Below, piece after piece: positions 17,601 through 22,605 of a stretch of 22,605 nt of DNA. The notes beneath the pieces are model-generated. The model saw nothing but the letters and a program-made list of their open reading frames with translations, was not told the origin of the DNA and did no database searches. The number at the start of each line of letters is the position of its first letter. Position 1 is the stretch's first letter. Source of the stretch: a virus. The position numbers were made by a program, and so were the translations under genes. Location of the stretch: positions 1 to 22,605 of IMG/VR virus record IMGVR_UViG_3300028129_000070; one strand, given 5' to 3'.

Positions 17601-18314
17601 ACTCTGTGGTATACCCTCAAACCTTAATCTCTTTAAAGGTCTATGTGATAACTCCTTAATATTATCATTAACATATAAGGTGTTGTATTGATTACCACTT
17701 AAGGTTTCATAATAATTACTACCACCATCATATCCTGCAGTATTCATCATACCCTTATTAATCCTTTCTAAGACATCTAAATGATTGGAACTGAACTGAA
17801 CATTACTTAAGTCTCCTGATGCTCTTAAAACCTCCTCAGAATTAGCATCCATAGCATGATATGATGAATACCATGATGACACATATACTGATGGTTCTCC
17901 TATACTATCAAACCCATCAAATATGGTTAATGCTCCATTTACCTTATACTCCTCACCTGCTAATATCTTAACAGATTTCATTACAAGATAATTTGTATTT
18001 ACAATATACAATTGTGTGTTTGTCTGTCTATCTTCATCAGGTGATGGTCTTGGTGTTAAGTGGTTAAAGTTATCCTCAACATAGTTCTTAAGAATATCTG
18101 ATATCTCAACAGATGCATAGTTGAGGTAAGATGCTAAAGACTTAACCCTTGCAACCTTTTCATCATTAATGTATATATCAAATAAGAACCTATGGTTAGG
18201 TTCTGCAGTTTTATCTGATAGAGTTGTGGCTCCATTTATACTATATGCTGGTTGGATAAAGGATGGTTTCTTATACACATCTCTACCATCTGTTCCATAA
18301 TTAGTTGTTATCAT
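14643..18314 (-). CDS. Giant tail tip / baseplate protein A, 1223 aa
   Basis: This 1223-aa protein follows the gp10-like gene with a gap of 2 bases. The N-terminus ('KKPSFIQPAYSINGATTLSD', 'NHRFLFDIYINDEKVARVKS', 'VEISDILKNYVEDNF') and the C-terminus ('LFWLNKFGTWDDYRFRARS', 'TEVKRTTRSTG', 'REWFENIFTSPKHMMY') both match a family I recognise from Bacteroidota phage tails. The middle holds a module shared with protein B (residues about 525-775). The protein is rich in Asn, Tyr, Gly and Ser, is beta-rich throughout and has no membrane segment or signal peptide. A distal tail or baseplate wedge role is likely; direct receptor contact is possible. No enzymatic motif was seen. It ends in TAA 11 bases before the start of protein B, so both are probably translated from one message in similar amounts. 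Confidence 0.7.
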   Translation of the reverse strand: MITTNYGTDGRDVYKKPSFIQPAYSINGATTLSDKTAEPNHRFLFDIYINDEKVARVKSLASYLNYASVEISDILKNYVEDNFNHLTPRPSPDEDRQTNTQLYIVNTNYLVMKSVKILAGEEYKVNGALTIFDGFDSIGEPSVYVSSWYSSYHAMDANSEEVLRASGDLSNVQFSSNHLDVLERINKGMMNTAGYDGGSNYYETLSGNQYNTLYVNDNIKELSHRPLKRLRFEGIPQSASFYETNYITLWNKKSDNNNQNPANYDRATIGRNFSNDDEVVEPFGRIEPYNNYRQRIQTIGYEFYDPSGLLVDEVRYQPNSPVFNQPIYDTFGFDYEIYGDGRFTGQGEGVSKSNQRKIETGWEYVKYNTFKEGSRVNITNDAYDGDFTYGGENIMYNVAGRFTPDGVKYMEGDKICDYRGPAELLTYRYIAQSNDDNSVYKNWVGFNNLNSFKDIEKLTTHKENANSPNTQASTFSCYAKAQYDNVEGFQGNIPPIGGTGQGQGPLLNTYSGSGQQGANPYTQVYTQAGFYRFTWEFFDIPDRFVLTYAAQGLPTDGDIIYDSGYMSDTGVFEFDNPNGLWLGMYIYRENAGTAWEYEVNIYEDPEWDPNLVIANLAQGNNFAILQDDEYDTGIIVGLDSNLPEEYDLTTTRYNFNLAPSLKVYNLDESRFATYEEVKSLTGRSLEGINYTGVNGRSVIEVLTSKTIGQNISMDSGDDYEQLLMTFQINPVVNTATMDEFLLLPGVYTGIGRASSLPAISSSRIYTKVWRIMNGNDKSLKNANQMKLKLYDFDNNFNLLKEEVGNAGKFTTNINGWGPSSSFPAGLFHTTLTDTQYFTYGVNGNLWNKDTGEGYGYLGNYQNQQKVGRGNMRNIPAQPNSGHIILSSEYQSYYQGMPAWYLSYMLSRETDTLIGPNQRISGVVADSPSGKMFIHVSMMVYVKDNPELSTYPNYTNLYMGFPGFTGQPLSPLRRNVYRAEDKGRWKRMYCIQEVPNTDQDSGISFQSRVELLVDTYSNTDYQVWQSKDLIFGDVRVSYLFGETESDRVEESYKLYDRNLVQINGNQEPHLIESGDLLRNEAHSLFWLNKFGTWDDYRFRARSLKTTEVKRTTRSTGLDKLGTLNDTYVRGKQEFGDTINYSLQATDIYELTTDYINQEEREWFENIFTSPKHMMYDELTDAFIRVNILNKKYTIINKKNQKLFQLKLEVQVSPEIRTLQVLGGY
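16000..16740 (-). repeat. Shared tail module, copy in protein A
   Basis: Residues about 525-775 of the 1223-aa protein. Matching points to protein B in order are YRFTWEFFDI, GLPTDGDIIYDSG, GVFEFDNPNGL, FAILQDDEYDTGIIVGL and YTKVWRIMNGNDKS. The divergence shows an old duplication or exchange, not a recent repeat. Confidence 0.7.
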
Positions 18315-18316
18315 AA

Positions 18317-18898
18317 TTAGTTATTATTTATTTCTGTTATTAGATTGTCTATTATCTTATTCATATCATCAGCAAACCCCTGTTCAAGTCTCTGTTCATA
18401 TGATGTTTCAATTAGTTTCTGTGCATAATCAAAAGTAGGGTCCAATATTGGTCTTGCTCTTAATCCATACTTATATATGTTTTTAATGATACCAAATCTA
18501 TATTTGTATAAACCTTTTCTTTGGGACCACTCTGTAATACTTCTTGTTAATCCACCTCTTGGTCCTGAACCTGTTCCAAACCTATAAGGTGATGATGGAG
18601 CTTTAGCTCCTGACTCTGAACCTCTTACACCCTTCTCAACAAAATCTATGTAGTTAGAACCAGGTTCATCTATCACTATATTGATGGCATAATCACCAGC
18701 TCCTATTCCTGTATTACCTCCACCTTGAACAACCTCTGACCTAATAGATTGGTATATCCCTCCCTTGTCATAAGCCTTCTTTTTGGTAAGGTCCCTCATA
18801 TAAGGAACAACAATAGTCTGAGCAAAGTCATTCAGTGCTTTAATTAATTGAGAGTTGTCTACCTCAAATCCAAAACCTGATAACCTTTCTAATCCCAT
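18317..18898 (-). CDS. HK97 gp10-like head-tail joining / neck protein, 193 aa
   Basis: This 193-aa protein belongs by pattern to the HK97 gp10-like group, which acts at the neck or in tail completion. Key pieces are YIDFVEKGVRG (about 81-91), the small-residue stretch 'GAKAPSSPYRFGTGSG' (about 97-112), 'LTRSITEWSQRKGLYKYRFG' (about 117-136), and the end motif 'IYKYGLRARPILDPTFDYAQ' (about 142-161), which is the usual 'GI.aRPFL.p' signature. The C-terminus is a long helix. The start ATG overlaps the stop of the previous gene by one base (TAATG), so translation is probably coupled. It ends 2 bases before the giant tail protein A. Function comes from the family and from the adjacent tail terminator-like gene. 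Confidence 0.8.
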   Translation of the reverse strand: MGLERLSGFGFEVDNSQLIKALNDFAQTIVVPYMRDLTKKKAYDKGGIYQSIRSEVVQGGGNTGIGAGDYAINIVIDEPGSNYIDFVEKGVRGSESGAKAPSSPYRFGTGSGPRGGLTRSITEWSQRKGLYKYRFGIIKNIYKYGLRARPILDPTFDYAQKLIETSYEQRLEQGFADDMNKIIDNLITEINNN

Positions 18899-19341
18899 TA
18901 CTCAAATGGATTTTCACATATACTTATTTCCTGAGGAACTGATAAGGTGATTGTAGCATTACAACCTGATACCTCATCATTAAACCTCTCAGTGAATACA
19001 CTGATTGGTGTGGGGTCTAATATCTGTTCCACTTGGTTCTGTCCCTTAAACTCATATATAATGTCCTGAGCAATCCTGATGGTGTCTGATTGAATATCAT
19101 AATGATTAGCAAACTCTGTATCAACCAAATCCATTACAATAAGGTTGAAGGTAAACAACAATTCATTCTCCAACATCTGTGATGGTTGTGGAACCAAATG
19201 GACATATGGGTATATTGGTTTCTTATTCTCATCATCAAAGTTAATATCATAGATATCTCCTGAGTTGAATGAGTTTACCATCTTATGTCTTGTTGCTAAA
19301 CTCTTAAATTCCTCAACAATGTTTTTGTAAGTCTTATTCAT
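18898..19341 (-). CDS. Tail terminator / tail completion-like protein, 147 aa
   Basis: This 147-aa protein is placed between the tail chaperone and the gp10-like gene, where tail terminators often lie. The pattern ('KMVNSFNSGDIYDINFD', 'YPYVHLVPQPSQMLENELLF', 'FNLIVMDLVDTEFANHYDIQ' with 'SDTIRIAQDIIYEF', then 'DPTPISVFTERFNDEVSGCN' and a closing NPFE) matches a protein I know from Bacteroidota phages whose probable fold is that of tail terminators. It would cap the growing tail tube and join it to the head. Its ATG overlaps the stop of the chaperone extension by one base, and its own stop overlaps the next ATG by one base (TAATG in both cases). Direct evidence for function is absent, so this is a family and context inference. 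Confidence 0.65.
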   Translation of the reverse strand: MNKTYKNIVEEFKSLATRHKMVNSFNSGDIYDINFDDENKKPIYPYVHLVPQPSQMLENELLFTFNLIVMDLVDTEFANHYDIQSDTIRIAQDIIYEFKGQNQVEQILDPTPISVFTERFNDEVSGCNATITLSVPQEISICENPFE

Positions 19342-19646
19342 TATCTTCTATTTTTTATTTCTTGTTTCTTATGTTCCTTTTCAATCTCTTTATTATAATC
19401 CTTCATATATGAAAGATATGTTAGACATTCTTTAACAGGTCTCTTAAGTGTCTCCTCCATCTTTGAGAAGTCCCTTTCAACCAAGTTCATTAGGACTCCA
19501 TACCAACCCCAGTGTTCATTAAATGATGGTCCATCTTCTTGACCAAGAGTTCTAACTTCTGTATCTTCTCCATCATCTCCAAGCTCATCTTCTCCTCCAC
19601 TAAAGAGTCCTTCATAACTTTTATAGATTGAAGCCCTGTATGCAAA
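19341..19646 (-). CDS. Tail chaperone T-like extension, read by -1 frameshift
   Basis: In the -1 frame a TAG at 19553-19555 lies directly before the T9 run. From the run onward this frame is open for 101 codons, to a TAA at 19341-19343. It reads ...FAYRASIYKSYEGLFSGG, then an acidic Gly-rich linker, then SFNEHWGWYGVLMNLVERDF and a Lys/Glu-rich helical tail. The WGWY phrase followed by 'LVERDFSKMEETLKRPVKEC' and 'LTYLSYMKDYNK' resembles the T part of tail chaperones in Bacteroidota phages. If read by -1 frameshifting, the product has about 275 residues (174 from the 0-frame gene plus 101). An internal ATG at 19488-19490 could also start a free 49-aa protein, with a TAATG overlap to the 0-frame stop. 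As with lambda gpG/gpGT, the longer form would recruit the tube protein to the tape measure. The frameshift is inferred, not shown. Confidence 0.8.
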   Translation of the reverse strand, partial: FAYRASIYKSYEGLFSGGEDELGDDGEDTEVRTLGQEDGPSFNEHWGWYGVLMNLVERDFSKMEETLKRPVKECLTYLSYMKDYNKEIEKEHKKQEIKNRR

Positions 19647-20167
19647 AAAAAACTACTAGCTGAGAATGCTTTCTCTACTTCCAAATCCTTAAACAGATTT
19701 GCTCTGTCCTCAAAATCTTCTGTTGAATACTCATCAATATCCCACACATATTTACCCATTATCTTCTGACCATACTTAAGTGGTCTATAGAGTATAGCTA
19801 TAATCTTATGTAGGTTCTTAACAACCCCATCTGTAATGAAGTGGTCCAAGTCAATATACTCACCCAATGTAATCTCATTTAGGTTGGGTATAAACCCATA
19901 GTTCTTTTCCTGAAATGTAAATGTCTGTTGGTATGTAGTATCTTCTTCCTTAAACAATAGGTCAGCATACTTAAACAACCTTGCTGAGTGTTCTGTCTTA
20001 ACCTTTCTTAGTGTCTGTATTGGACACCCTGTTAATACTGAAAGGATAAATAAACTCTTATCAACCCCCATTATGTCTTGTTTACCTTGTATCTTTTGAT
20101 ACTGACCAATGGTCATCTTCTCAGGTAATACATAATCTACACCTTCTATATTAAACTCTACTTTCAT
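19490..20167 (-). CDS. Tail assembly chaperone, G-like, 225 aa
   Basis: This 225-aa protein follows TerL with a 29-base gap. It opens 'VEFNIEGVDYVLPEKMTIGQ' and has 'NYGFIPNLNEITLGEYIDLD' at about 88-107, then 'LHKIIAILYRPL'. These phrases match a family I associate with tail chaperones in Bacteroidota phages. In lambda-like systems the short G form coats the tape measure before the tube assembles, and a rarer GT form is made by -1 frameshifting. The T9 slippery run lies at codons 172-175, so about 50 residues of C-terminus (HTGLQSIKVMKDSLVEEKMS and an amphipathic Lys/Glu-rich helix) are specific to the short form. It ends in TAA with the next ATG overlapping by one base. The family and the frameshift support each other. 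It is placed about 9 kb from the tape measure gene, which is unusual. Confidence 0.75.
   Translation of the reverse strand: MKVEFNIEGVDYVLPEKMTIGQYQKIQGKQDIMGVDKSLFILSVLTGCPIQTLRKVKTEHSARLFKYADLLFKEEDTTYQQTFTFQEKNYGFIPNLNEITLGEYIDLDHFITDGVVKNLHKIIAILYRPLKYGQKIMGKYVWDIDEYSTEDFEDRANLFKDLEVEKAFSASSFFLHTGLQSIKVMKDSLVEEKMSLEMMEKIQKLELLVKKMDHHLMNTGVGMES
19643..19652 (-). promoter_or_regulatory. T9 slippery sequence for -1 frameshifting (TTTTTTTTTG)
   Basis: In the 0 frame the codons are AGT TTT TTT TTG CAT, giving heptamers T TTT TTT and T TTT TTG, both of the X XXY YYZ form that allows tandem -1 slippage. A TAG in the -1 frame abuts its 5' side, so slippage must happen at this run. It is also long enough for RNA polymerase slippage. 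I did not see a clear downstream stem-loop. Confidence 0.75.
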
Positions 20168-20196
20168 ATTCTTAAATATAATTAATTTATTTTTGA

Positions 20197-21522
20197 TTAT
20201 CTGGCTCCTCCACCTGACATTATCTTATACCTACCCTTAGGTTGTAGTTCATACCACATCCTAAACATTATGGTATCTGAGATATCAGGAGACTTACCAA
20301 TGTTCTTCTTAACTTGGTCTTTTGGAATAACTTGGTTCTTACCATCCTTATCCACATCCTTTATTCTATGAGCAATTAACTCCTTTGATAATTGTTCCTG
20401 TAAACTCATCTTCATATCACCAAAATTAATCTTACCATCCTTAACATATTCTGACAATAAGAAATAACATTGTGATTTAAGATTGTTGTAGTTCCCTTCC
20501 TTCAATGGTCTTGAACCATTCTTAAATCCTTTACACCTCAACAAATCCACAACACCAATTCCCAATCCATCAGCATCCACTATGATATTCTTTAATGGGA
20601 CATTATAAGAGGTTTTAAGGGACTTTATTTTCTCAACTATGTTAGGTATAGACTGATGGGTTAATATGTCCATAGAGATGAGGTTAAGACCATTCCATAC
20701 ACATAAGACAGACCTGTCATCACCATAGGATGCTATATCCCCTGTAATGTAATAACTACCATCTTCCATATCATTATTGAAACACATGTTGATATCATTG
20801 TATGAGAACAACTGGTCTATTGAACTATCATAATCCCAATTACCCTCCAACAACCTCTTCCTACTTTCCTCAGGTAGTTTCTTTAACTCCTTTAAATAAC
20901 TCTCAGGTAAATGTGGGTTATCTGTTGGTAAGGATTGTATAAAGGTTTTATACTCCTCCAAATCTCCATCCCTATCAGGTTTATAGAAATACTCATACAA
21001 CCAATTCTGTGATGGGTTGGTTGTTAGTAATATCTTTGGAGTTATGTCATACTCTTTTATCTTATATCTAAATCTTGATTTGATTACCTGAAATGCTTTG
21101 AAGGATACCTGTGATGCCTCATCCACAAATCCTCCTGTCAATTCTAAAGAACCTAAGGAATCATACTCAGGGTCTGATGGGTATAAGAATAAATCCTTTA
21201 AGATAATCTCTGAACCATTATAGAATGTGAATACATTTGTTTGTCCATTGAATGTCCAATGTGTTCCCTCCTTCAATTGTAGATTTACAAATACCTCAAA
21301 CATGGTCTTAAGTGTTGTAAGTTTTAATTGTGTTAACTTACTCCTTCCTACCAACATTCTAATACCCTCATATTGAAGACAGGATATAATCACCCACATA
21401 CAACCCAAATAAGATTTACCACCACCAACTCCACCACCATAGAGAACCTCTGTTGTAGTGTCATCAATTAACTTTCTAAAAGCTATTTTTTGTTTAGGTA
21501 ATAGTTCAGGATTTACAACCAT
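20197..21522 (-). CDS. terL: Terminase large subunit (TerL)
   Basis: This 441-aa packaging motor cuts concatemeric DNA and pumps it into the prohead through the portal. The ATPase domain has Walker A GGGVGGGKS (29-37), Walker B FVDEA (132-136, catalytic Glu-135) and coupling motif TTN (167-169). The RNase H-like nuclease domain shows the expected acidic residues: D262 in 'YYITGDIASYGDDRS', D316/D318 in 'NIIVDADGLGIG', and D413/D416 in 'SPDISDTIMF'. Length is typical. It begins with ATG at 21520-21522 after an A/T-rich leader without Shine-Dalgarno. It follows TerS by 29 bases. The nuclease and ATPase sites are all intact, so the protein is probably functional. The packaging strategy (cos, pac or direct repeats) cannot be judged from this window. 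Confidence 0.96.
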   Translation of the reverse strand: MVVNPELLPKQKIAFRKLIDDTTTEVLYGGGVGGGKSYLGCMWVIISCLQYEGIRMLVGRSKLTQLKLTTLKTMFEVFVNLQLKEGTHWTFNGQTNVFTFYNGSEIILKDLFLYPSDPEYDSLGSLELTGGFVDEASQVSFKAFQVIKSRFRYKIKEYDITPKILLTTNPSQNWLYEYFYKPDRDGDLEEYKTFIQSLPTDNPHLPESYLKELKKLPEESRKRLLEGNWDYDSSIDQLFSYNDINMCFNNDMEDGSYYITGDIASYGDDRSVLCVWNGLNLISMDILTHQSIPNIVEKIKSLKTSYNVPLKNIIVDADGLGIGVVDLLRCKGFKNGSRPLKEGNYNNLKSQCYFLLSEYVKDGKINFGDMKMSLQEQLSKELIAHRIKDVDKDGKNQVIPKDQVKKNIGKSPDISDTIMFRMWYELQPKGRYKIMSGGGAR

Positions 21523-21551
21523 AACTTGTAATTATCTTTTTAACTTTGTAT

Positions 21552-21968
21552 TTAGTCTCCTAAGTCCAATTTAATGTCCACTTTACCATTTCCATCACTT
21601 GATACTGATAGGACTTGAGTTTGGTATATACCCATAATCTTTGACAATTCTTTTATGGTATCCAATTCTATTTTCTTATCATCATCTTTTCTTCCTCTTT
21701 TGTTCAGGTCAAATAATAAGTGTAATACTTTCTGCATCATATCTTCTCTCTCATCTGAGAATTGACTTCTTATCTTTTCCCAAGCATATACCCAAAATTT
21801 ATTTCCATCTATGATATCATGTTCACTTCTTATCCATTGACAGAACTCATTCCAATTGTAGTGTTCATAGAGTATCTTCTCCATACAGGTATTCACCACT
21901 TGTTCTCTCTGTGCTTTTGTAAACTTTGGACCTGTCTTTCTTTTCTTCTTTGGTTTATCCTTGCTCAT
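21552..21968 (-). CDS. terS: Terminase small subunit (TerS)
   Basis: This 138-aa protein precedes TerL and would recognise the viral DNA and regulate TerL. The N-terminus is very basic (SKDKPKKKRKTGPKFTKAQR), then come helices with HTH-like spacing ('YNWNEFCQWIRSEHDIIDGN', 'KFWVYAWEKIRSQF'). The central helix 'DMMQKVLHLLFDLNKRGRKD' and the end 'DTIKELSKIMGIYQTQVL' fit the oligomerisation part of small terminases of Bacteroidota phages. Its ATG overlaps the end of the 98-aa MGCGCK gene by 14 bases, so the two are probably translationally coupled. Size is typical. Function rests on pattern and on its position just before TerL. Confidence 0.8.
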   Translation of the reverse strand: MSKDKPKKKRKTGPKFTKAQREQVVNTCMEKILYEHYNWNEFCQWIRSEHDIIDGNKFWVYAWEKIRSQFSDEREDMMQKVLHLLFDLNKRGRKDDDKKIELDTIKELSKIMGIYQTQVLSVSSDGNGKVDIKLDLGD

Positions 21969-22251
21969 TGGTATTTATTTTTTCAAACTCTTTATAGAAG
22001 TTGTTTAGGTTTTTCTGTATAATAACTCTCTGTTTGATATTCAATGTGTCAGTCATTGTTGAGTTGACAAATATCTTATTATGTATATGAAAGATAATCC
22101 CCCACTCTTCTAATGTTTTGGATTTCTTGTTTAACAATTCATTATACATATACAGAGTTTCAGTTATTAACTTTTTGGTCCATCTTGTTTCCCTAATCTC
22201 CAATCCTTTAAATTGGTCTTGACCCTTTCTTGATTTACATCCACATCCCAT
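21955..22251 (-). CDS. Small cysteine-start protein (MGCGCK), 98 aa
   Basis: This 98-aa protein begins MGCGCKSRKGQ. A Cys-X-Cys at the very N-terminus is a feature I have seen in short Bacteroidota phage proteins. The rest is helical and Lys/Asn-rich: 'KKLITETLYMYNELLNKKSK', 'EWGIIFHIHNKIFVNS', and 'IQKNLNNFYKEFEKIN'. No membrane segment or known enzyme motif is visible. The N-terminal Cys residues could bind a metal or receive a lipid only if followed by a signal sequence, which is absent, so a metal site or thiol contact is more likely. It ends with TAA inside the TerS start region (14-base overlap). I cannot assign a function; position suggests a packaging-associated protein. Confidence 0.7.
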   Translation of the reverse strand: MGCGCKSRKGQDQFKGLEIRETRWTKKLITETLYMYNELLNKKSKTLEEWGIIFHIHNKIFVNSTMTDTLNIKQRVIIQKNLNNFYKEFEKINTNEQG

Positions 22252-22253
22252 AG

Positions 22254-22328
22254 TTATTCTGTTTTTATTTCTGTGATTATTCTAACCCCTGATAATACCA
22301 ATAGGGTTAATAGTATTATGTTTAACAT
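22254..22328 (-). CDS. Possible 24-aa hydrophobic micro-protein
   Basis: A short open frame fills the gap between the HTH gene and the MGCGCK gene. It reads MLNIILLTLLVLSGVRIITE followed by IKTE, that is, one strongly hydrophobic helix of about 14 residues and a charged C-terminus. Its ATG overlaps the end of the HTH gene by 7 bases, and its stop lies 2 bases before the next ATG, as expected in this tightly packed block. It could be a small membrane peptide. It may also be chance, since 24 codons are few and AT-rich spacers often encode hydrophobic residues. Confidence 0.35.
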   Translation of the reverse strand: MLNIILLTLLVLSGVRIITEIKTE

Positions 22329-22605
22329 AACTTTTGTTTTATTATTCTCTTCACCCTTCTTATGGTTGAAGCTATGGTATGATAAGATATTCCTGTTTTG
22401 TTAGCTAATCTCTGATAAGAATATCCTTCATAATAGTATTTATTGAATAGAGCTCTGTCAAACCATCTAAGGTCTCTTAAGACTAAGTCTATTTCTATTA
22501 ATTGTTGTTCCACAATCTTCTTATTATCTATCTCCTCATTTGGATTATCAACACTAGGGTCAAACAATAACTCTGAGGTATTTTGGAAGTGTTTCCTGAA
22601 CTGAT
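22322..22605 (-). CDS. Sigma-4-like helix-turn-helix protein, C-terminal part (runs off right edge)
   Basis: The frame stays open to the right edge, so the N-terminus lies outside the window; a TTG at 22565-22567 is not needed as start. The visible part reads QFRKHFQNTSELLFDPSVDN, then an acidic linker, then 'RDLRWFDRALFNKYYYEGYS' and 'YQRLANKTGISYHTIASTIR' with a basic end 'RVKRIIKQKLC'. The second part is an HTH of the sigma-70 region 4 type. Proteins with the WFDR...LF.kYY.EG.SyqrLa pattern are common just before the terminase genes of Bacteroidota phages. They may act as late-gene regulators or as DNA-recognition helpers of packaging; the sequence does not decide. It is the first of the downstream block and its stop overlaps the micro-ORF start. 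Confidence 0.7.
   Translation of the reverse strand, partial: QFRKHFQNTSELLFDPSVDNPNEEIDNKKIVEQQLIEIDLVLRDLRWFDRALFNKYYYEGYSYQRLANKTGISYHTIASTIRRVKRIIKQKLC

Noticed and set aside
224-22022. Plus-strand open frames of 60-183 codons (for example 5669-6220 and 7550-7843)
   Set aside because: Each lies opposite a well-supported minus-strand gene, has Ser/Leu/Ile-rich antisense composition and no recognisable motif, so they are shadows.
1-22605. Possible recoding of TGA, since all stops seen are TAA (18) or TAG (2)
   Set aside because: All genes end where families and neighbours predict and contain no in-frame TGA; TAA bias is normal for an AT-rich genome.

Overview
The window is a 22.6-kb piece of a tailed double-stranded DNA phage genome (Caudoviricetes, probably a siphovirus). 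It is AT-rich, and every gene I can support lies on the minus strand, so transcription runs from high to low coordinates. The host is most likely a member of the Bacteroidota. Start codons are preceded by A-rich leaders with no Shine-Dalgarno sequence, and many proteins (portal, capsid, scaffold-like, tail tube-like, XkdF-type protease and the two giant tail proteins) have the look of families I know from Bacteroidota phages. The host assignment is inference; no homology search was possible.

Layout in transcription order (right to left): a truncated helix-turn-helix/sigma-4-like protein (22605-22322); a 24-aa hydrophobic micro-ORF; a 98-aa protein starting MGCGCK; small terminase; large terminase; a tail assembly chaperone whose T-like extension is read by a -1 frameshift at a T9 run; a tail terminator-like protein; an HK97 gp10-like protein; two giant tail proteins (1223 and 1277 aa); the tape measure protein (971 aa); an XkdF-type prohead protease containing an inserted head-morphogenesis region; a scaffold-like acidic protein; the major capsid protein; a tail tube-like protein followed by a strong intrinsic terminator; a 157-aa virion-type protein; a repeat-containing tail fibre; a 58-aa acidic protein; the portal; and the start of a head-tail connector that runs off the left edge. 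No integrase, lysis, replication, tRNA, CRISPR or insertion sequence was seen. Genes are packed almost end to end, and no stretch over 300 bases lacks a gene.

Together these genes form the packaging and virion-assembly module: TerS/TerL load DNA through the portal, the scaffold and protease build the HK97-fold head, and the chaperone, tape measure, tube, terminator, tip proteins and fibre build the tail. The order is unusual, because the tail block sits between terminase and capsid and the portal and connector come last.

The most striking genome-level signal is composition. Reading the whole window I found no CG dinucleotide, no GATC and no GTAC, although several hundred CG and roughly sixty of each tetramer would be expected from base composition. 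All arginine codons are therefore AGA or AGG. This looks like very strong selection, for example by host restriction systems. The other main discovery is the unannotated -1 frameshift extension of the tail chaperone.
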